Assembly (NCBI GenBank): GCA_021157895.1
Contig: JAGGVQ010000016.1
Span: 1-44,585, forward strand
Origin: Dehalococcoidia bacterium
GTDB taxonomy: Bacteria; Chloroflexota; Dehalococcoidia; GIF9; AB-539-J10
Length of the DNA stretch: 44,585 nt
Direction: 5' to 3'
Shown: positions 1-9,952 of the stretch, piece by piece
Layout: the number at the start of each line of letters is the position of its first letter
Position numbering within the stretch: position 1 is the stretch's first letter
Made by a program: the position numbers and the translations under genes
Notes under the pieces: generated by a model
Database searches by the model: none
What the model was told of the DNA's origin: nothing
Seen by the model: only the letters and a program-made list of their open reading frames with translations

Positions 1-74
1 AGGCGGAGACGAAAGCAGGAAAAGGAAGAGAAAAAGCAAAGGGAAGATTGAGTATAGTTTTGAGGGTATTGCAT

Positions 75-566
75 ATGAGCAGGCTGGCAGTAGAAAAAGC
101 TATAGAGATTCATGCCCATCATCCTGGACTATCCTTTCCAATAGATATGGAGTGATTATCCAATGCGGAGGGCTGTGATCTGGTTAACTGGCCATTTCTG
201 CTACCGATTAAAGAGGTAAAACGGAGCCACTGGATAGGTATTGCTGAAGGTCTCAATAAAAGAGAGCGGCGTCATCTGATTGCCCATGCCCTCGCCCATC
301 ATATCCTGCATTGTGGCAATCAGCTATCGTTCCGTGATTGGCAGAAAACGACTGTAGTTAAACAAGAAAGAGAGGCTGAAGAATGTGCTGCTCACATCTT
401 GATGCCGGAGACAGAACTGGCAAGGGTGATTGATATATCGGTCTGGGAGATCGCTGAGTATTTTGGAGTGCCTAAGGAGCTGGCGTGTCAGAGAATCAGT
501 GAGTTTGCTACGGAGGAAGAAGTCTATCATTGGCAATTGGCAAGAGAGGATAACTTCACTGTATAG
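75..566 (+). pseudogene. ImmA/IrrE-like (DUF955) metallopeptidase pseudogene, in-frame TGA at 153-155
   Basis: Reading from ATG 75: MSRLAVEKAIEIHAHHPGLSFPIDME*LSNAEG...RRHLIAHALAHHILHCGNQ...REAEECAAHILMPETEL...; matches the ImmA/IrrE pattern (HExxH-like, then E..A..FA..LLMP) but is interrupted by a stop and has HALAH in place of HExxH. Confidence 0.7.
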
Positions 567-587
567 ATTCACATCAGGAGGAATCGT

Positions 588-2123
588 ATGTCTAAAGAAA
601 CTGGTGGTAAACAGTTAAGGTGCTGTGTGTATGCCCGGGTATCGACCGAGGAGCAGGCAGAAAGAGACCTCTCTATTCCTTTCCAGCTGGAGAGATGTCG
701 CTATCACGCTCAGTGTAAGGGATGGGATGTAGTTAAAGAGTTTGTTGATGCCGGCGAGAGCGCCAGGACAGATAAAAGACCACAATTCCAGCAGATGATT
801 GGGGCAGCCAGGACTAAAGCGTTTGATATTATCCTGGTGCACAAGTTTGACAGGTTTGCCTGTAATGACTATGACTTCATTGTCTATGAGAAGAAACTTG
901 GGGACCTGGGGATAACCGTTGAGAGTGTTAGTGAGCCGGGTTGATGCCTCCACTCCAGCCGGCTATATCAGCCGCAGGATGATGCAGGTAATAAGCACCT
1001 AGTATTCCAAGAACCTTGCCATTGAAGTCAAGAAGGGTCTGCAGAAGAAGGTGGAGAATGGCGGCTGGCCTAAACAGGCTCCATTCGGTTATCTTAACAA
1101 GCATGATAAAAACTCTGCCTGGATAGAAGTTGACTCCAAGAATGGGGCATTTCTAACTGAAGCTTTCAAAGAGATGGCAACCGGGAAGTGGACATTGCAG
1201 AGCTGGGCAGAGGAAGCATATTCAAGAGGCTATCGAAGTAAGTACGGCAACCAGATAGCGAGGTCAAAGTGGAACGATATCTTCCATAACCGTTTCTACC
1301 TTGGAGAGACCTGGGTCAAAAAAGGTGACATACCAATTAAAGGGGCTCATAAACCACTGGTAGATGAAGATACTTTTACTCAAGTCCAGCAGGTCCTAAG
1401 ACAGCACGATAAGAATAAGCAGCATACTAAACGGCATAAGTATCTACTGCGCGGGTTAGTGCATTCTATGGATGCTGACAGCCTCTGCTGGGCAGAGACA
1501 AATAATAAGAAAAACATAAGCTACTATCGCAATCGTAAGAAGGTAAATGGGAGCCAGATCTTCTATAACAGCCGGGATATCGAGGATCAACTCCCTGCTA
1601 TCTTCAAGGATATTACAATCACCAAGAAAGCCCATCAGAATCTGCGTAAAGAGCTAATAGCTCTATTTGAAGCAGAAGCCAGCGGTGACGGCGAGCTAAA
1701 GAAAGCGGAAATTCGGTTAGCCAAGCTGGAAAGGATGGAAAAACCTGCAGCGACTGGTAATTGAAGGGCAAACATCATTTGAAGATTTTAAGGAGCATCG
1801 CTCACAGATTGAGGCTGAGAGATCAAGGCTTAAGAACACGGTTGACGCTATCAGACAACGACAGCATCTAGTACAAGCCGACTTTGGAGCCGCTCTTGAG
1901 CTGGCTACCCAGCTAGACTTTCTCTTTGAAAAAGGTACTTTTGATGAGCGGCGATTAATCTGTGAGACAGTGTTTAAGCGTATCTACGTAGAGGAAGGTA
2001 GAATGACTAGGGCAGAACTCAACACGCCTTTCGCTATTATCGCAGCCAGCGCTAAAGATTCGGGAGCTGTTACGAGCGGTGGGGAAGGGGGAACTCGAAC
2101 CCCCACGCTTTTCAGCACATGAT
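588..2123 (+). pseudogene. Large serine recombinase (resolvase + recombinase + zinc ribbon/coiled coil), fragmented
   Basis: N-terminal YARVSTEEQAERDLSIPFQLERC...FDIILVHKFDRFA; after a frameshift near 940 and an in-frame TAG near 1000 it continues as VDASTPAGYISRRMMQVIST*YSKNLAIEVKKGLQKKVENGGWPKQAPFGYLN; another frameshift near 1742 leads to LQRLVIEGQTSFEDFKEHRSQIEAERSRLK... running into the tRNA. Confidence 0.85.
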
Positions 2124-2161
2124 CCTAAGTCATGCTCGTCTGCCAATTCCGACACCCCCCC
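2080..2161 (-). tRNA. tRNA-Leu (anticodon TAG)
   Basis: Reverse complement GGGGGGGTGTCGGAATTGGCAGACGAGCATGACTTAGGATCATGTGCTGAAAAGCGTGGGGGTTCGAGTTCCCCCTTCCCCA: 7-bp acceptor, CATGA/TCATG anticodon stem with loop CTTAGGA, variable arm and T-arm; CCA not encoded. Confidence 0.93.
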
Positions 2162-2291
2162 ACAAAACCGCTCGATATTTTAGCATCCCCTTTGACTCTC
2201 TGCTTGATACACAAAACGAGTAAGGATTTACAGCACTAATCCATTACTTTGTAGCTTCCCGGCAACACATAAAACAACTAAGGAATAAATT

Positions 2292-2399
2292 ATGTTTCAA
2301 CCAGATCCATGGATGCGCATTGAAGAAATGCCAATACACAGGCGGATTCAAGCAGTAAAAGGAGTTAAACTTGCCAGAGATGTGCTTGCCGCGCCATAA
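2292..2399 (+). CDS. Small ORF, 35 aa (MFQPDPWMRIEEMPIHRRIQAVKGVKLARDVLAAP)
   Basis: Short ATG-to-stop ORF only; no recognised family. Confidence 0.25.
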   Translation: MFQPDPWMRIEEMPIHRRIQAVKGVKLARDVLAAP

Positions 2400-2428
2400 T
2401 AACTATGTGTAGGGGAAACAAAGATAAT

Positions 2429-2527
2429 ATGGATTTTCTGTTTCAGCTTATATTACTAGCACTGGGCATTATTATAATAGGAATTTTCCTGTGGAGAAGG
2501 AACTTCCCACATAACGGCGGTAGGTAA
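2429..2527 (+). CDS. Small single-TM ORF, 32 aa (MDFLFQLILLALGIIIIGIFLWRRNFPHNGGR)
   Basis: Hydrophobic helix followed by basic tail; short. Confidence 0.25.
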   Translation: MDFLFQLILLALGIIIIGIFLWRRNFPHNGGR

Positions 2528-2664
2528 ATCAGACACATCTCCCTAGAGTAACCTGTATTGTGTTATCTATTGTATTATCCAAGAAATGTCCAATGTAACG
2601 TCAACTACCACAATGCCGCAGAGAAAACCAAAGAAGCAAGCACCATACTACTCAACACCAACTA

Positions 2665-2880
2665 TCACTTCACATCCCGTTCTTGACCCCGTAATTGCTT
2701 GGCCTTCCGCCTATAGCGCCAGCTAACTACTAAAAGGCCTATGGCAATGGCCAGGGGAATCAGGCCAAAGAACTTAACAAATGGAATGATACTTACACTG
2801 GCCACAAAACATGCTCCGCCAGCATAAAGATAGAAAGTCTCCTTGCGCTTTACCTGAGTATATCCTTCTTTAGCCTTCAT
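2665..2880 (-). CDS. Small two-TM membrane protein, 71 aa
   Basis: Two hydrophobic segments with a basic C-terminus; no competing ORF. Confidence 0.5.
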   Translation of the reverse strand: MKAKEGYTQVKRKETFYLYAGGACFVASVSIIPFVKFFGLIPLAIAIGLLVVSWRYRRKAKQLRGQERDVK

Positions 2881-3047
2881 ATAAATTCAACCTTATTACA
2901 AGACGTTGCCAGGACAAGCGCTAAAAAGCTATCGTAATGAATACTCACTACAAGAATAGCAAAAGTGATTTTCTGATTTTCAGATAAAATACCTGACACA
3001 TTTACATCCGCAATAGTAAGAAATTACACTATTCTTTATATAAAAAC

Positions 3048-3182
3048 GTCCCAAGTAATCTCACCTATTTCCAGCTTCTACCCTTTCGGCTTCCACCCTC
3101 CACCTGCTAGGCCTTTGACTTCCTAGCACCTTCGCGCTTCTGCCTACTCAGTCCCCTGGTGCTTCGATTGATCACTTGGGAC
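3048..3182. repeat. 135-bp element bounded by inverted repeats (GTCCCAAGTAATC / GATCACTTGGGAC) with an internal hairpin
   Basis: Ends complementary at 12/13 positions; internal TGCTAGG(3105-3111)/CCTAGCA(3122-3128); on the minus strand the closing arm is followed by GTTTTTATAT. Confidence 0.5.
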
Positions 3183-3279
3183 TTCTAAAATATATCATGT
3201 GATTGGGTACTCTGTCAAGAAAATGTACTCGTTTAGAACAAATGGACTCACTCTGCGTTTCTTGCTATATTAGCATGCT

Positions 3280-4479
3280 GTGCTTAACATAATTGCTCAA
3301 GGCACCGTTACAACAGTCAACGGATTTCTTGCTGGAGCAACTTGTGCCGGGATAAAAGACAAAGATAATCTGGACCTCGGCATTTTATACTCCCTGGCAC
3401 CATGCACAGCTGCTGGCGTCTTCACCAACAACAAAGCCAAATCTCCCCCTGTTGTACTATCACAACAACATCTAGCAAAAAAACAAGCCCAAGCGATAGT
3501 AGTCAACTCCGGGTGTGCCAATACTTCTGTGGGCAAACAAGGACAAGCTGATGCCCACAAAATGGCAGAAATAGCCGCAACAAAACTAGGCATCTCCTCT
3601 CAAGAAGTGCTCGTGGCTAGCACAGGTATTATAGGAACTCCGCTACCCATAGGTAATATCCAAAGTAGCATTGGTAGAATAACTTTGAAGCAAGATGGAG
3701 GACATGAGCTTGCTCGAGCAATGATGACAACGGACACAAGACCCAAGGAAATAGCAATTCAATTCAATATGCAAGGACACAAAGTAACCATCGGCGGCGT
3801 AGCTAAAGGAGCAGGAATGATACACCCCAACATGGCTACAATGCTAAGCTTCATCGTCACCGACGCCAGGGTGAATGCTGACTTTCTCCAAGCGGCATTG
3901 CGCCAAGCTGTAGATGTTTCCTTTAATATGATCAGCATTGATGGAGATACCAGTACCAGCGATTGCGTCTTCTTACTAGCCAGTGGATCCGCAGGTAATG
4001 CAACTATTGGCCTCGATAATGGGAAGTTGTTCCAAGAAGCATTGACCAATGTTTGCTTACACTTAGCCAAGTCTATAGTACAGGATGCCGAGGGAGCAAC
4101 AAAATTACTGGAGGTAACGGTAGAAGGGGCCAGGAACCTGGTAGAAGCTCGTCAGGCAGCTCGAACCATCGCTAGTTCAACATCGGTAAAAACGGCAATA
4201 CATGGCAATGACCCCAACTGGGGACGCATCATCGCCGCTCTAGGAAACAGCCAGGCAGATATAGTGGCTGACAGCATAGACATCCGTCTGGACAACACAT
4301 ATGTGCTAAAGTGCGGTACCCCCGTTCACTTCGACAGAGAAAAGATAAAATCCATCTGGCACCTTACAGGCAATGCAAGTATAAAGGTGTCTCTGAACAT
4401 GGGGCACGCCGCAGCTACTGCGTGGGGATGTGACCTATCTGAAGAGTATGTTACCATTAACAGCGAGTACACAACATAA
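3280..4479 (+). CDS. argJ: Bifunctional glutamate N-acetyltransferase/ornithine acetyltransferase
   Basis: ArgJ family; cleavage-type motif GGVAKGAGMIHPNMATMLSFIVTDA; followed by argB/D/G/H; GTG start. Confidence 0.95.
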   Translation: MLNIIAQGTVTTVNGFLAGATCAGIKDKDNLDLGILYSLAPCTAAGVFTNNKAKSPPVVLSQQHLAKKQAQAIVVNSGCANTSVGKQGQADAHKMAEIAATKLGISSQEVLVASTGIIGTPLPIGNIQSSIGRITLKQDGGHELARAMMTTDTRPKEIAIQFNMQGHKVTIGGVAKGAGMIHPNMATMLSFIVTDARVNADFLQAALRQAVDVSFNMISIDGDTSTSDCVFLLASGSAGNATIGLDNGKLFQEALTNVCLHLAKSIVQDAEGATKLLEVTVEGARNLVEARQAARTIASSTSVKTAIHGNDPNWGRIIAALGNSQADIVADSIDIRLDNTYVLKCGTPVHFDREKIKSIWHLTGNASIKVSLNMGHAAATAWGCDLSEEYVTINSEYTT

Positions 4480-4487
4480 GATTTATC

Positions 4488-5273
4488 TTGCAACAGTTAG
4501 AAAAAACCGTAGTAGTCAAGCTTGGTGGCAGTACCCTGGGGAATCATGACACCATCCTCAGTGATGTGGTCGAACTTCAAAAGCAGGGAGTACCGGTAGT
4601 ATTAGTTCATGGTGGTGCCCAGCGAGTTTCCCAATACCTCTCCCTTCTGGGTATCCCCACGACTTTCTACAAAGGGCTCAGGTTAACTGACAAAAGGACA
4701 TTGGAGATCGTGACTGCTGTACTTGCAGGGTTAGTCAATAAAGAACTCGTGGTAGCGATTCAAGGTCTAGGTGGAAAAGCCATCGGCCTAAGCGGCAGCG
4801 ACGGAAACCTCCTGCAAGCTAAGATAAAAGATCCTAATCTGGGTTATGCCGGTGAAATATTGGCCAGTGATCCTTCTATTCTGAAAATTATGCTTGCCGC
4901 AGGATATACACCAGTAGTGGCACCGATCAGTTTCGGCTTTGTGGATAACACAGCCACATTATTAAACGTAAATGGTGACACTGCTGCAGGCGAAATTGCG
5001 GTTGCGCTGGAAACCACAAACCTGATATTTCTTACTGATGTCAGTGGTATCCAAAATCAAGCTGGGAAAACCATCCCCCTGATCCACACAACAGAGGCCC
5101 GCGAAATGCTCTACAATGGAGATATATCAGGTGGCATGATTCCCAAGGTAGAATCCTGTCTCAGAGCATTAACTGTCATACGTAAAGCACGCATCATTGA
5201 TGGGAGAAAACCCCACAGCCTGTTAAATGAAATCAATGGTGCAACAGGAGGAACAACTATTGTCCCAGACTAA
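4488..5273 (+). CDS. argB: Acetylglutamate kinase
   Basis: VVVKLGGSTLG..., VHGGAQRVSQYL, LTDVSGI; TTG start. Confidence 0.95.
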   Translation: MQQLEKTVVVKLGGSTLGNHDTILSDVVELQKQGVPVVLVHGGAQRVSQYLSLLGIPTTFYKGLRLTDKRTLEIVTAVLAGLVNKELVVAIQGLGGKAIGLSGSDGNLLQAKIKDPNLGYAGEILASDPSILKIMLAAGYTPVVAPISFGFVDNTATLLNVNGDTAAGEIAVALETTNLIFLTDVSGIQNQAGKTIPLIHTTEAREMLYNGDISGGMIPKVESCLRALTVIRKARIIDGRKPHSLLNEINGATGGTTIVPD

Positions 5274-6447
5274 CTGGCAGGAACTAGAACACAGGCTATT
5301 CCTTAGAACATTCAATAGATCTCCCGTGACACTGGTACGCGGCCAGGGAGCCTGGGTCTGGGACGACAAAGGTAAGAAGTACCTCGATTTTGTCGGTGGC
5401 TGGGCAGTAGACAGCCTAGGACATTGCCCCACACCAATAATAGAAGCTTTGGAACTCCAATCTAGAACATTAATACAGGCATCCAACCAGTTTTACACTG
5501 TTCCCCAAATAGAACTAGCCCAACTTCTGGTACAACACAGTTGCCTTGACCGAGTATTCTTCGGCAACAGCGGGACAGAGGTCAATGAGGGAGCAGTAAA
5601 GCTAGCTCGGCGATATGGGAAGATCTACCTAAATGGTGCCTTTGAGGTTATCACAACAAGCAGTTCATTCCATGGCAGAACTTTAGCCATGACTGCTGCA
5701 ACAGGCCAGGATAAATTCCAGGATGCTTACACTCCATTGCCCGCTGGTTTTATAAATGTAAATTACAATGATTTTACAGCAATCAAGGCAGCAACCACTG
5801 AGCGAACCTGTGCTGTATTGTTAGAACCAATTCAAGGTGAGGGAGGGGTAAACCTGCCCGACGATGACTTTCTCAGTAAAGTACAGCACTGGTGCCAAGA
5901 GAAGGGAATACTGCTTATCCTGGATGAAGTTCAAACAGGTATGGGGCGCACTGGCACACTATTTGCCTATCAACAATATGGCATCGAACCAGATATTATG
6001 ACGCTGGCTAAAGGGTTGGGTAGTGGTGTCCCTATTGGAGCCTTGCTAGCAAAAGAACATGCCTCGGTATTTGTGCCTGGTGACCATGGGTCTACCTTCG
6101 GTGGCAACCCATTAGTTTGTGCTGCCGCCTATGCTGTAGTGAAATTTATGATTAGCAACAATATTCCCCAACATGTTGCAATTGTAGGGCTAAATCTCAT
6201 AAACCAGTTGAAGCAACTCGAGTTGGAGTTTAGTTTTATCACGAACGTAAGAGGACGAGGATTGCTGGTAGCACTGGAATTCGATACAGATATTGCTGCA
6301 AAAGTAATTCTGAGCTGCTTGAAGAGAGGGCTATTGCTCAACCGTGTAAAACCAAATACCATTAGGTTCATGCCACCTCTAATTATCACTGAGGCGGAAA
6401 TAGATAAGGCAATTGACATTTTAAGAAGTGCATTAAGGGAAACGTAG
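5260..6447 (+). CDS. argD: Acetylornithine aminotransferase (track start 5227; TTG 5260 fits RBS CAGGAGG better)
   Basis: Class III aminotransferase: FFGNSGTEVNEGAVKLAR, LILDEVQTGMGRTG, STFGGNPLVCAAA. Confidence 0.93.
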   Translation: MSQTNWQELEHRLFLRTFNRSPVTLVRGQGAWVWDDKGKKYLDFVGGWAVDSLGHCPTPIIEALELQSRTLIQASNQFYTVPQIELAQLLVQHSCLDRVFFGNSGTEVNEGAVKLARRYGKIYLNGAFEVITTSSSFHGRTLAMTAATGQDKFQDAYTPLPAGFINVNYNDFTAIKAATTERTCAVLLEPIQGEGGVNLPDDDFLSKVQHWCQEKGILLILDEVQTGMGRTGTLFAYQQYGIEPDIMTLAKGLGSGVPIGALLAKEHASVFVPGDHGSTFGGNPLVCAAAYAVVKFMISNNIPQHVAIVGLNLINQLKQLELEFSFITNVRGRGLLVALEFDTDIAAKVILSCLKRGLLLNRVKPNTIRFMPPLIITEAEIDKAIDILRSALRET

Positions 6448-6465
6448 AACAGGAGGATTCATATA

Positions 6466-7671
6466 TTGAACAAGGTAATATTGGCATACAGCGGAGGACT
6501 TGACACATCGGTAGCCATTCAGTGGCTCAGGGAAAAATACAACCTGGATATTATAGCTCTAACAGTGAACTTGGGAAACATGTCTGATCTTGAGTCCATC
6601 CGACAAAAAGCACTCGACATCGGTGCAATAAAAGCGATAGCAATTGATGCCACCAGTTCCTTCATTGAATCCTATGTTTTCCCTGCCCTTCAAGCTAACG
6701 CTATATACGAAGATGAATATCCCTTAGCCTGCGCTCTAGGTCGTCCCCTCATTGCCCAACTCATGGTGAAAGCAGCTCATGACGAAGGAGCTGCCATCGT
6801 AGCTCACGGATGTACAGGCAAGGGGAACGATCAGGTAAGACTTGATGTCAGCATATCAGCTCTGGACCCCAAGCTTAAGATAGTGACTCCAGCCAGAGAA
6901 TGGAATATGACACGGGAACAAACCATCGCTTATGCTCAAACCCATGGGATACCTGTCCCTATAACCAAATCCAGTCCATACTCTATTGACGAGAATTTGT
7001 GGGGTAGAGCAATCGAGTGTGGAGTATTGGAAAATCCCTGGAGCGAACCCCCTCGAGATGTATTTGCTTGGACAAAACCTATTGAGGAAACTCCCGATAT
7101 TGCTAACTATGTGGAGATTAATTTCAGCCGAGGGATACCAACAGGCCTCAATGGTAAAGAAATGAATCCCGTCAAGTTAGTCCAGACGCTGCATGAAACA
7201 GCAGGGCAACATGGTATAGGACGGATTGACCACATAGAAAACAGGATAGTGGGAATAAAATCACGAGAGATTTATGAGGCTCCCGCCGCTATCGTCCTAG
7301 TCACAGCACATCGCGCTTTGGAACAACTGGTGCTGAGTAAAGAGCAACTTTGTTTCAAAAGTATGGTAGCCAACGAATATGCTGAGCTTATTTACAATGG
7401 ATTATGGTTCACTGGCATTAGACAGAATCTAGCTGCCTTTGTAACCAGCTCGCAGGAATATGTGTCTGGGACCGTAAAAATTAAGCTCTTCAAAGGTAAC
7501 TGTCAGGTAGTAGGTAGAAAAAGCCCATACTCTCTATATGATTATAACCTAGCCACCTATGATGAAGGTGATACTTTTACCCCCAGTGATGCCACCGGCT
7601 TTATCCACATCTGGAGTCTGCCAGTCAAGACCCAGGCTCAAGCCCAAATGCCACCTCATGAGAGAAGATAA
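6466..7671 (+). CDS. argG: Argininosuccinate synthase
   Basis: LAYSGGLDTSVAIQWL, AHGCTGKGNDQVR; RBS AGGAGG upstream. Confidence 0.97.
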   Translation: MNKVILAYSGGLDTSVAIQWLREKYNLDIIALTVNLGNMSDLESIRQKALDIGAIKAIAIDATSSFIESYVFPALQANAIYEDEYPLACALGRPLIAQLMVKAAHDEGAAIVAHGCTGKGNDQVRLDVSISALDPKLKIVTPAREWNMTREQTIAYAQTHGIPVPITKSSPYSIDENLWGRAIECGVLENPWSEPPRDVFAWTKPIEETPDIANYVEINFSRGIPTGLNGKEMNPVKLVQTLHETAGQHGIGRIDHIENRIVGIKSREIYEAPAAIVLVTAHRALEQLVLSKEQLCFKSMVANEYAELIYNGLWFTGIRQNLAAFVTSSQEYVSGTVKIKLFKGNCQVVGRKSPYSLYDYNLATYDEGDTFTPSDATGFIHIWSLPVKTQAQAQMPPHERR

Positions 7672-9035
7672 TGCTATCAGGCAAAGATAAATCACTAATA
7701 GATTACATGGCCTCCATCCCATTTGACCAGAGGTTATATCGCCATGATATCAGGGGAAGCATAGCCCACGTTAACATGCTGGCAAGACAGGAAATAATAT
7801 CTCACGCGGATGCTGAAACTATAGTCAATGGTCTGACCGTCATCATGAACGAGATAGAGCACGGGCAATTCCAGTTTAAACTAGAGATGGAAGATATACA
7901 CATGAATATTGAGGCCAGTTTGTTTGAGAAAATCGGAGATGCGGCAGGAAAACTGCACACAGCCCGTTCCAGAAACGACCAAATTGCCCTAGATATCCGC
8001 CTCTTCCTTAAAGAGCAAACTCAAAAAACCACTGCATATCTGATTGACCTACAACAAGCTATCCTGGATATCACTGAAACCAACAAGGCAATCATAATGC
8101 CCGGCTATACTCACCTACAGCAAGCTCAGCCAATCCTGCTAGCACATCACCTGCTGGCCTACTTTGAAATGTTTCAGCGCGACAAGGAAAGATTTGCCGA
8201 CTGTTTGAAACGCATTGACGTCCTGCCTCTAGGAAGTGGCGCGCTAGCTGGGGTTTCCTATCCCATAAACCGACTGTATCTGGCACAGGAACTGGGATTC
8301 AGCAAAATAAGTGCCAACAGCCTAGATGCAGTATCTGACAGAGATTTTGTGGCGGAATATGAGGCAGCAGCAGCTTTATGCATGATGCATATTTCCCGAT
8401 TGGCTGAGGAACTTGTCATATGGTCATCCAGCGAGTTCAGCTTCATTGAAATCGGAGAAGCCTATACTACAGGCAGTAGCATAATGCCTCAGAAAAAAAA
8501 TCCTGATGTTGCAGAACTAGCCCGAGGCAAAACTGGTAGGGTATATGGCAACCTAATGGCCATATTAACCACCATGAAAGCACTGCCATTAGCTTACAAT
8601 AGAGACCTGCAAGAAGATAAGCAGAATCTATTTGACACTATTGATACATTGCATTCTTCAGTGAATATATTTGCCAGAATGATAAAAACAGTGAAATTTA
8701 ATGCGGAGCGCATTCGAGATGCCATCAGGAGAGACTATATTCTCGCGACTGACCTGGCCGACTACTTGGTAAAAAGAGGAATGCCTTTTCGAGAAGCGCA
8801 TCATATTGTTGCTCAGCTCAGCCAATATGCTATCCGCAAGAACAAGAGTTTCCACGATCTGAGCTTAAAAGAATACCACGACGTTTCCCCACTTTTCGCC
8901 AGTGACGTGTATACCATTACACTGGAATCATCTATAGCCACCAAGAATGCCATTGGAGGCACCGCTGCTAGTCAGGTAGAGGAAGAACTGATACTGGCAA
9001 GGAAACTAATAGAAAACAGAGATAATGAACAATAA
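7671..9035 (+). CDS. argH: Argininosuccinate lyase
   Basis: HTARSRNDQIALDIRLF, GSSIMPQKKNPDVAELARGKTGR. Confidence 0.97.
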   Translation: MLSGKDKSLIDYMASIPFDQRLYRHDIRGSIAHVNMLARQEIISHADAETIVNGLTVIMNEIEHGQFQFKLEMEDIHMNIEASLFEKIGDAAGKLHTARSRNDQIALDIRLFLKEQTQKTTAYLIDLQQAILDITETNKAIIMPGYTHLQQAQPILLAHHLLAYFEMFQRDKERFADCLKRIDVLPLGSGALAGVSYPINRLYLAQELGFSKISANSLDAVSDRDFVAEYEAAAALCMMHISRLAEELVIWSSSEFSFIEIGEAYTTGSSIMPQKKNPDVAELARGKTGRVYGNLMAILTTMKALPLAYNRDLQEDKQNLFDTIDTLHSSVNIFARMIKTVKFNAERIRDAIRRDYILATDLADYLVKRGMPFREAHHIVAQLSQYAIRKNKSFHDLSLKEYHDVSPLFASDVYTITLESSIATKNAIGGTAASQVEEELILARKLIENRDNEQ

Positions 9036-9690
9036 AGTCAAATTAGCCCCTTCAATATTAAGCGCTGACTTTGCTCATCTAGGAGAACAGGTAGATGAGG
9101 TCGCAAAAGCAGGAGCTGACTATATCCATGTCGATGTCATGGACGGACACTTCGTCCCCAATATCAGTATAGGGATCCCAATCATAGATTCCCTGCATAG
9201 ATGGACAGCCTTGCCGTTAGACGTTCATCTGATGATTGAAAAACCAGAAAATTATATCAAGCAGTTCGCTGCTGCGGGTGCCGCCATTATCACTGTGCAT
9301 ATTGAAGCCTGCACTCACATACACCGAACATTGGAATCGATCAGGGAACTTGGAGTAAGAGCAGGAGTGTCCCTGAATCCAGCCACTCCCCTGAATCTTA
9401 TAGACGAAGCGATCATGTATGCAGACCTGGTGCTTGTTATGAGTGTGAACCCTGGTTTCGGCGGGCAAATTTTCATCCCGGAAACACTCAACAAAATCGC
9501 ACGCCTGCGCCGAATGCTCAATGATAGACATCTCGAGGCTGAAATTGAGGTCGATGGAGGTATTAATGTCAGCAACGCACCCAGTATCGCGAAGGCAGGA
9601 GCTCAAGTTCTTGCTGTCGGGAACAGCATATTCCAAGCTAAAGAAGGAATAACTAAAGCAATAAAAAGATTCAGGGAGATAAGAAATTAA
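9025..9690 (+). CDS. rpe: Ribulose-phosphate 3-epimerase
   Basis: LAPSILSADFAHLGEQ, HVDVMDGHFVPNISIG, VMSVNPGFGGQ. Confidence 0.96.
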   Translation: MNNKVKLAPSILSADFAHLGEQVDEVAKAGADYIHVDVMDGHFVPNISIGIPIIDSLHRWTALPLDVHLMIEKPENYIKQFAAAGAAIITVHIEACTHIHRTLESIRELGVRAGVSLNPATPLNLIDEAIMYADLVLVMSVNPGFGGQIFIPETLNKIARLRRMLNDRHLEAEIEVDGGINVSNAPSIAKAGAQVLAVGNSIFQAKEGITKAIKRFREIRN

Positions 9691-9869
9691 TGTGCTGCCT
9701 TATATTGGCTACGCAAACATCTAGTGCAGGCATTAACTCTCTTTGTTTCTCCACCGACAACAATACTAACTCGATGAATATTGGGCAACCATCTCCGGTT
9801 AGTGCGTCTCTTGGAGTGACTTACACTATGTCCATATTGGGGCCCCTTACCACAAATATCACACTTCAT
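9687..9869 (-). CDS. rpmB: 50S ribosomal protein L28
   Basis: MKCDICGKGPQYGHSVSHSKRRTNRRWLPNIHRV... zinc-type L28. Confidence 0.92.
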   Translation of the reverse strand: MKCDICGKGPQYGHSVSHSKRRTNRRWLPNIHRVSIVVGGETKRVNACTRCLRSQYKAAH

Positions 9870-9952
9870 AAGGAAACCTTCCCTCCACCTTTGCTATAAG
9901 TTTGAACCAGCATGTTATCATATCATGATTATTGCATAAGACAAAGAGAGAA

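Noticed and set aside
1955-2155. Minus-strand ORF MSELADEHDLGSCAEKRGG...
   Set aside because: It is translation across the tRNA-Leu gene, a well-known spurious ORF type.
3297-4070. Antisense ORFs inside argJ (and similar ones inside argB, argH, recG, argS, thiC, the DUF4011 gene)
   Set aside because: They oppose well-supported genes with strong family motifs and show no motif or RBS of their own.
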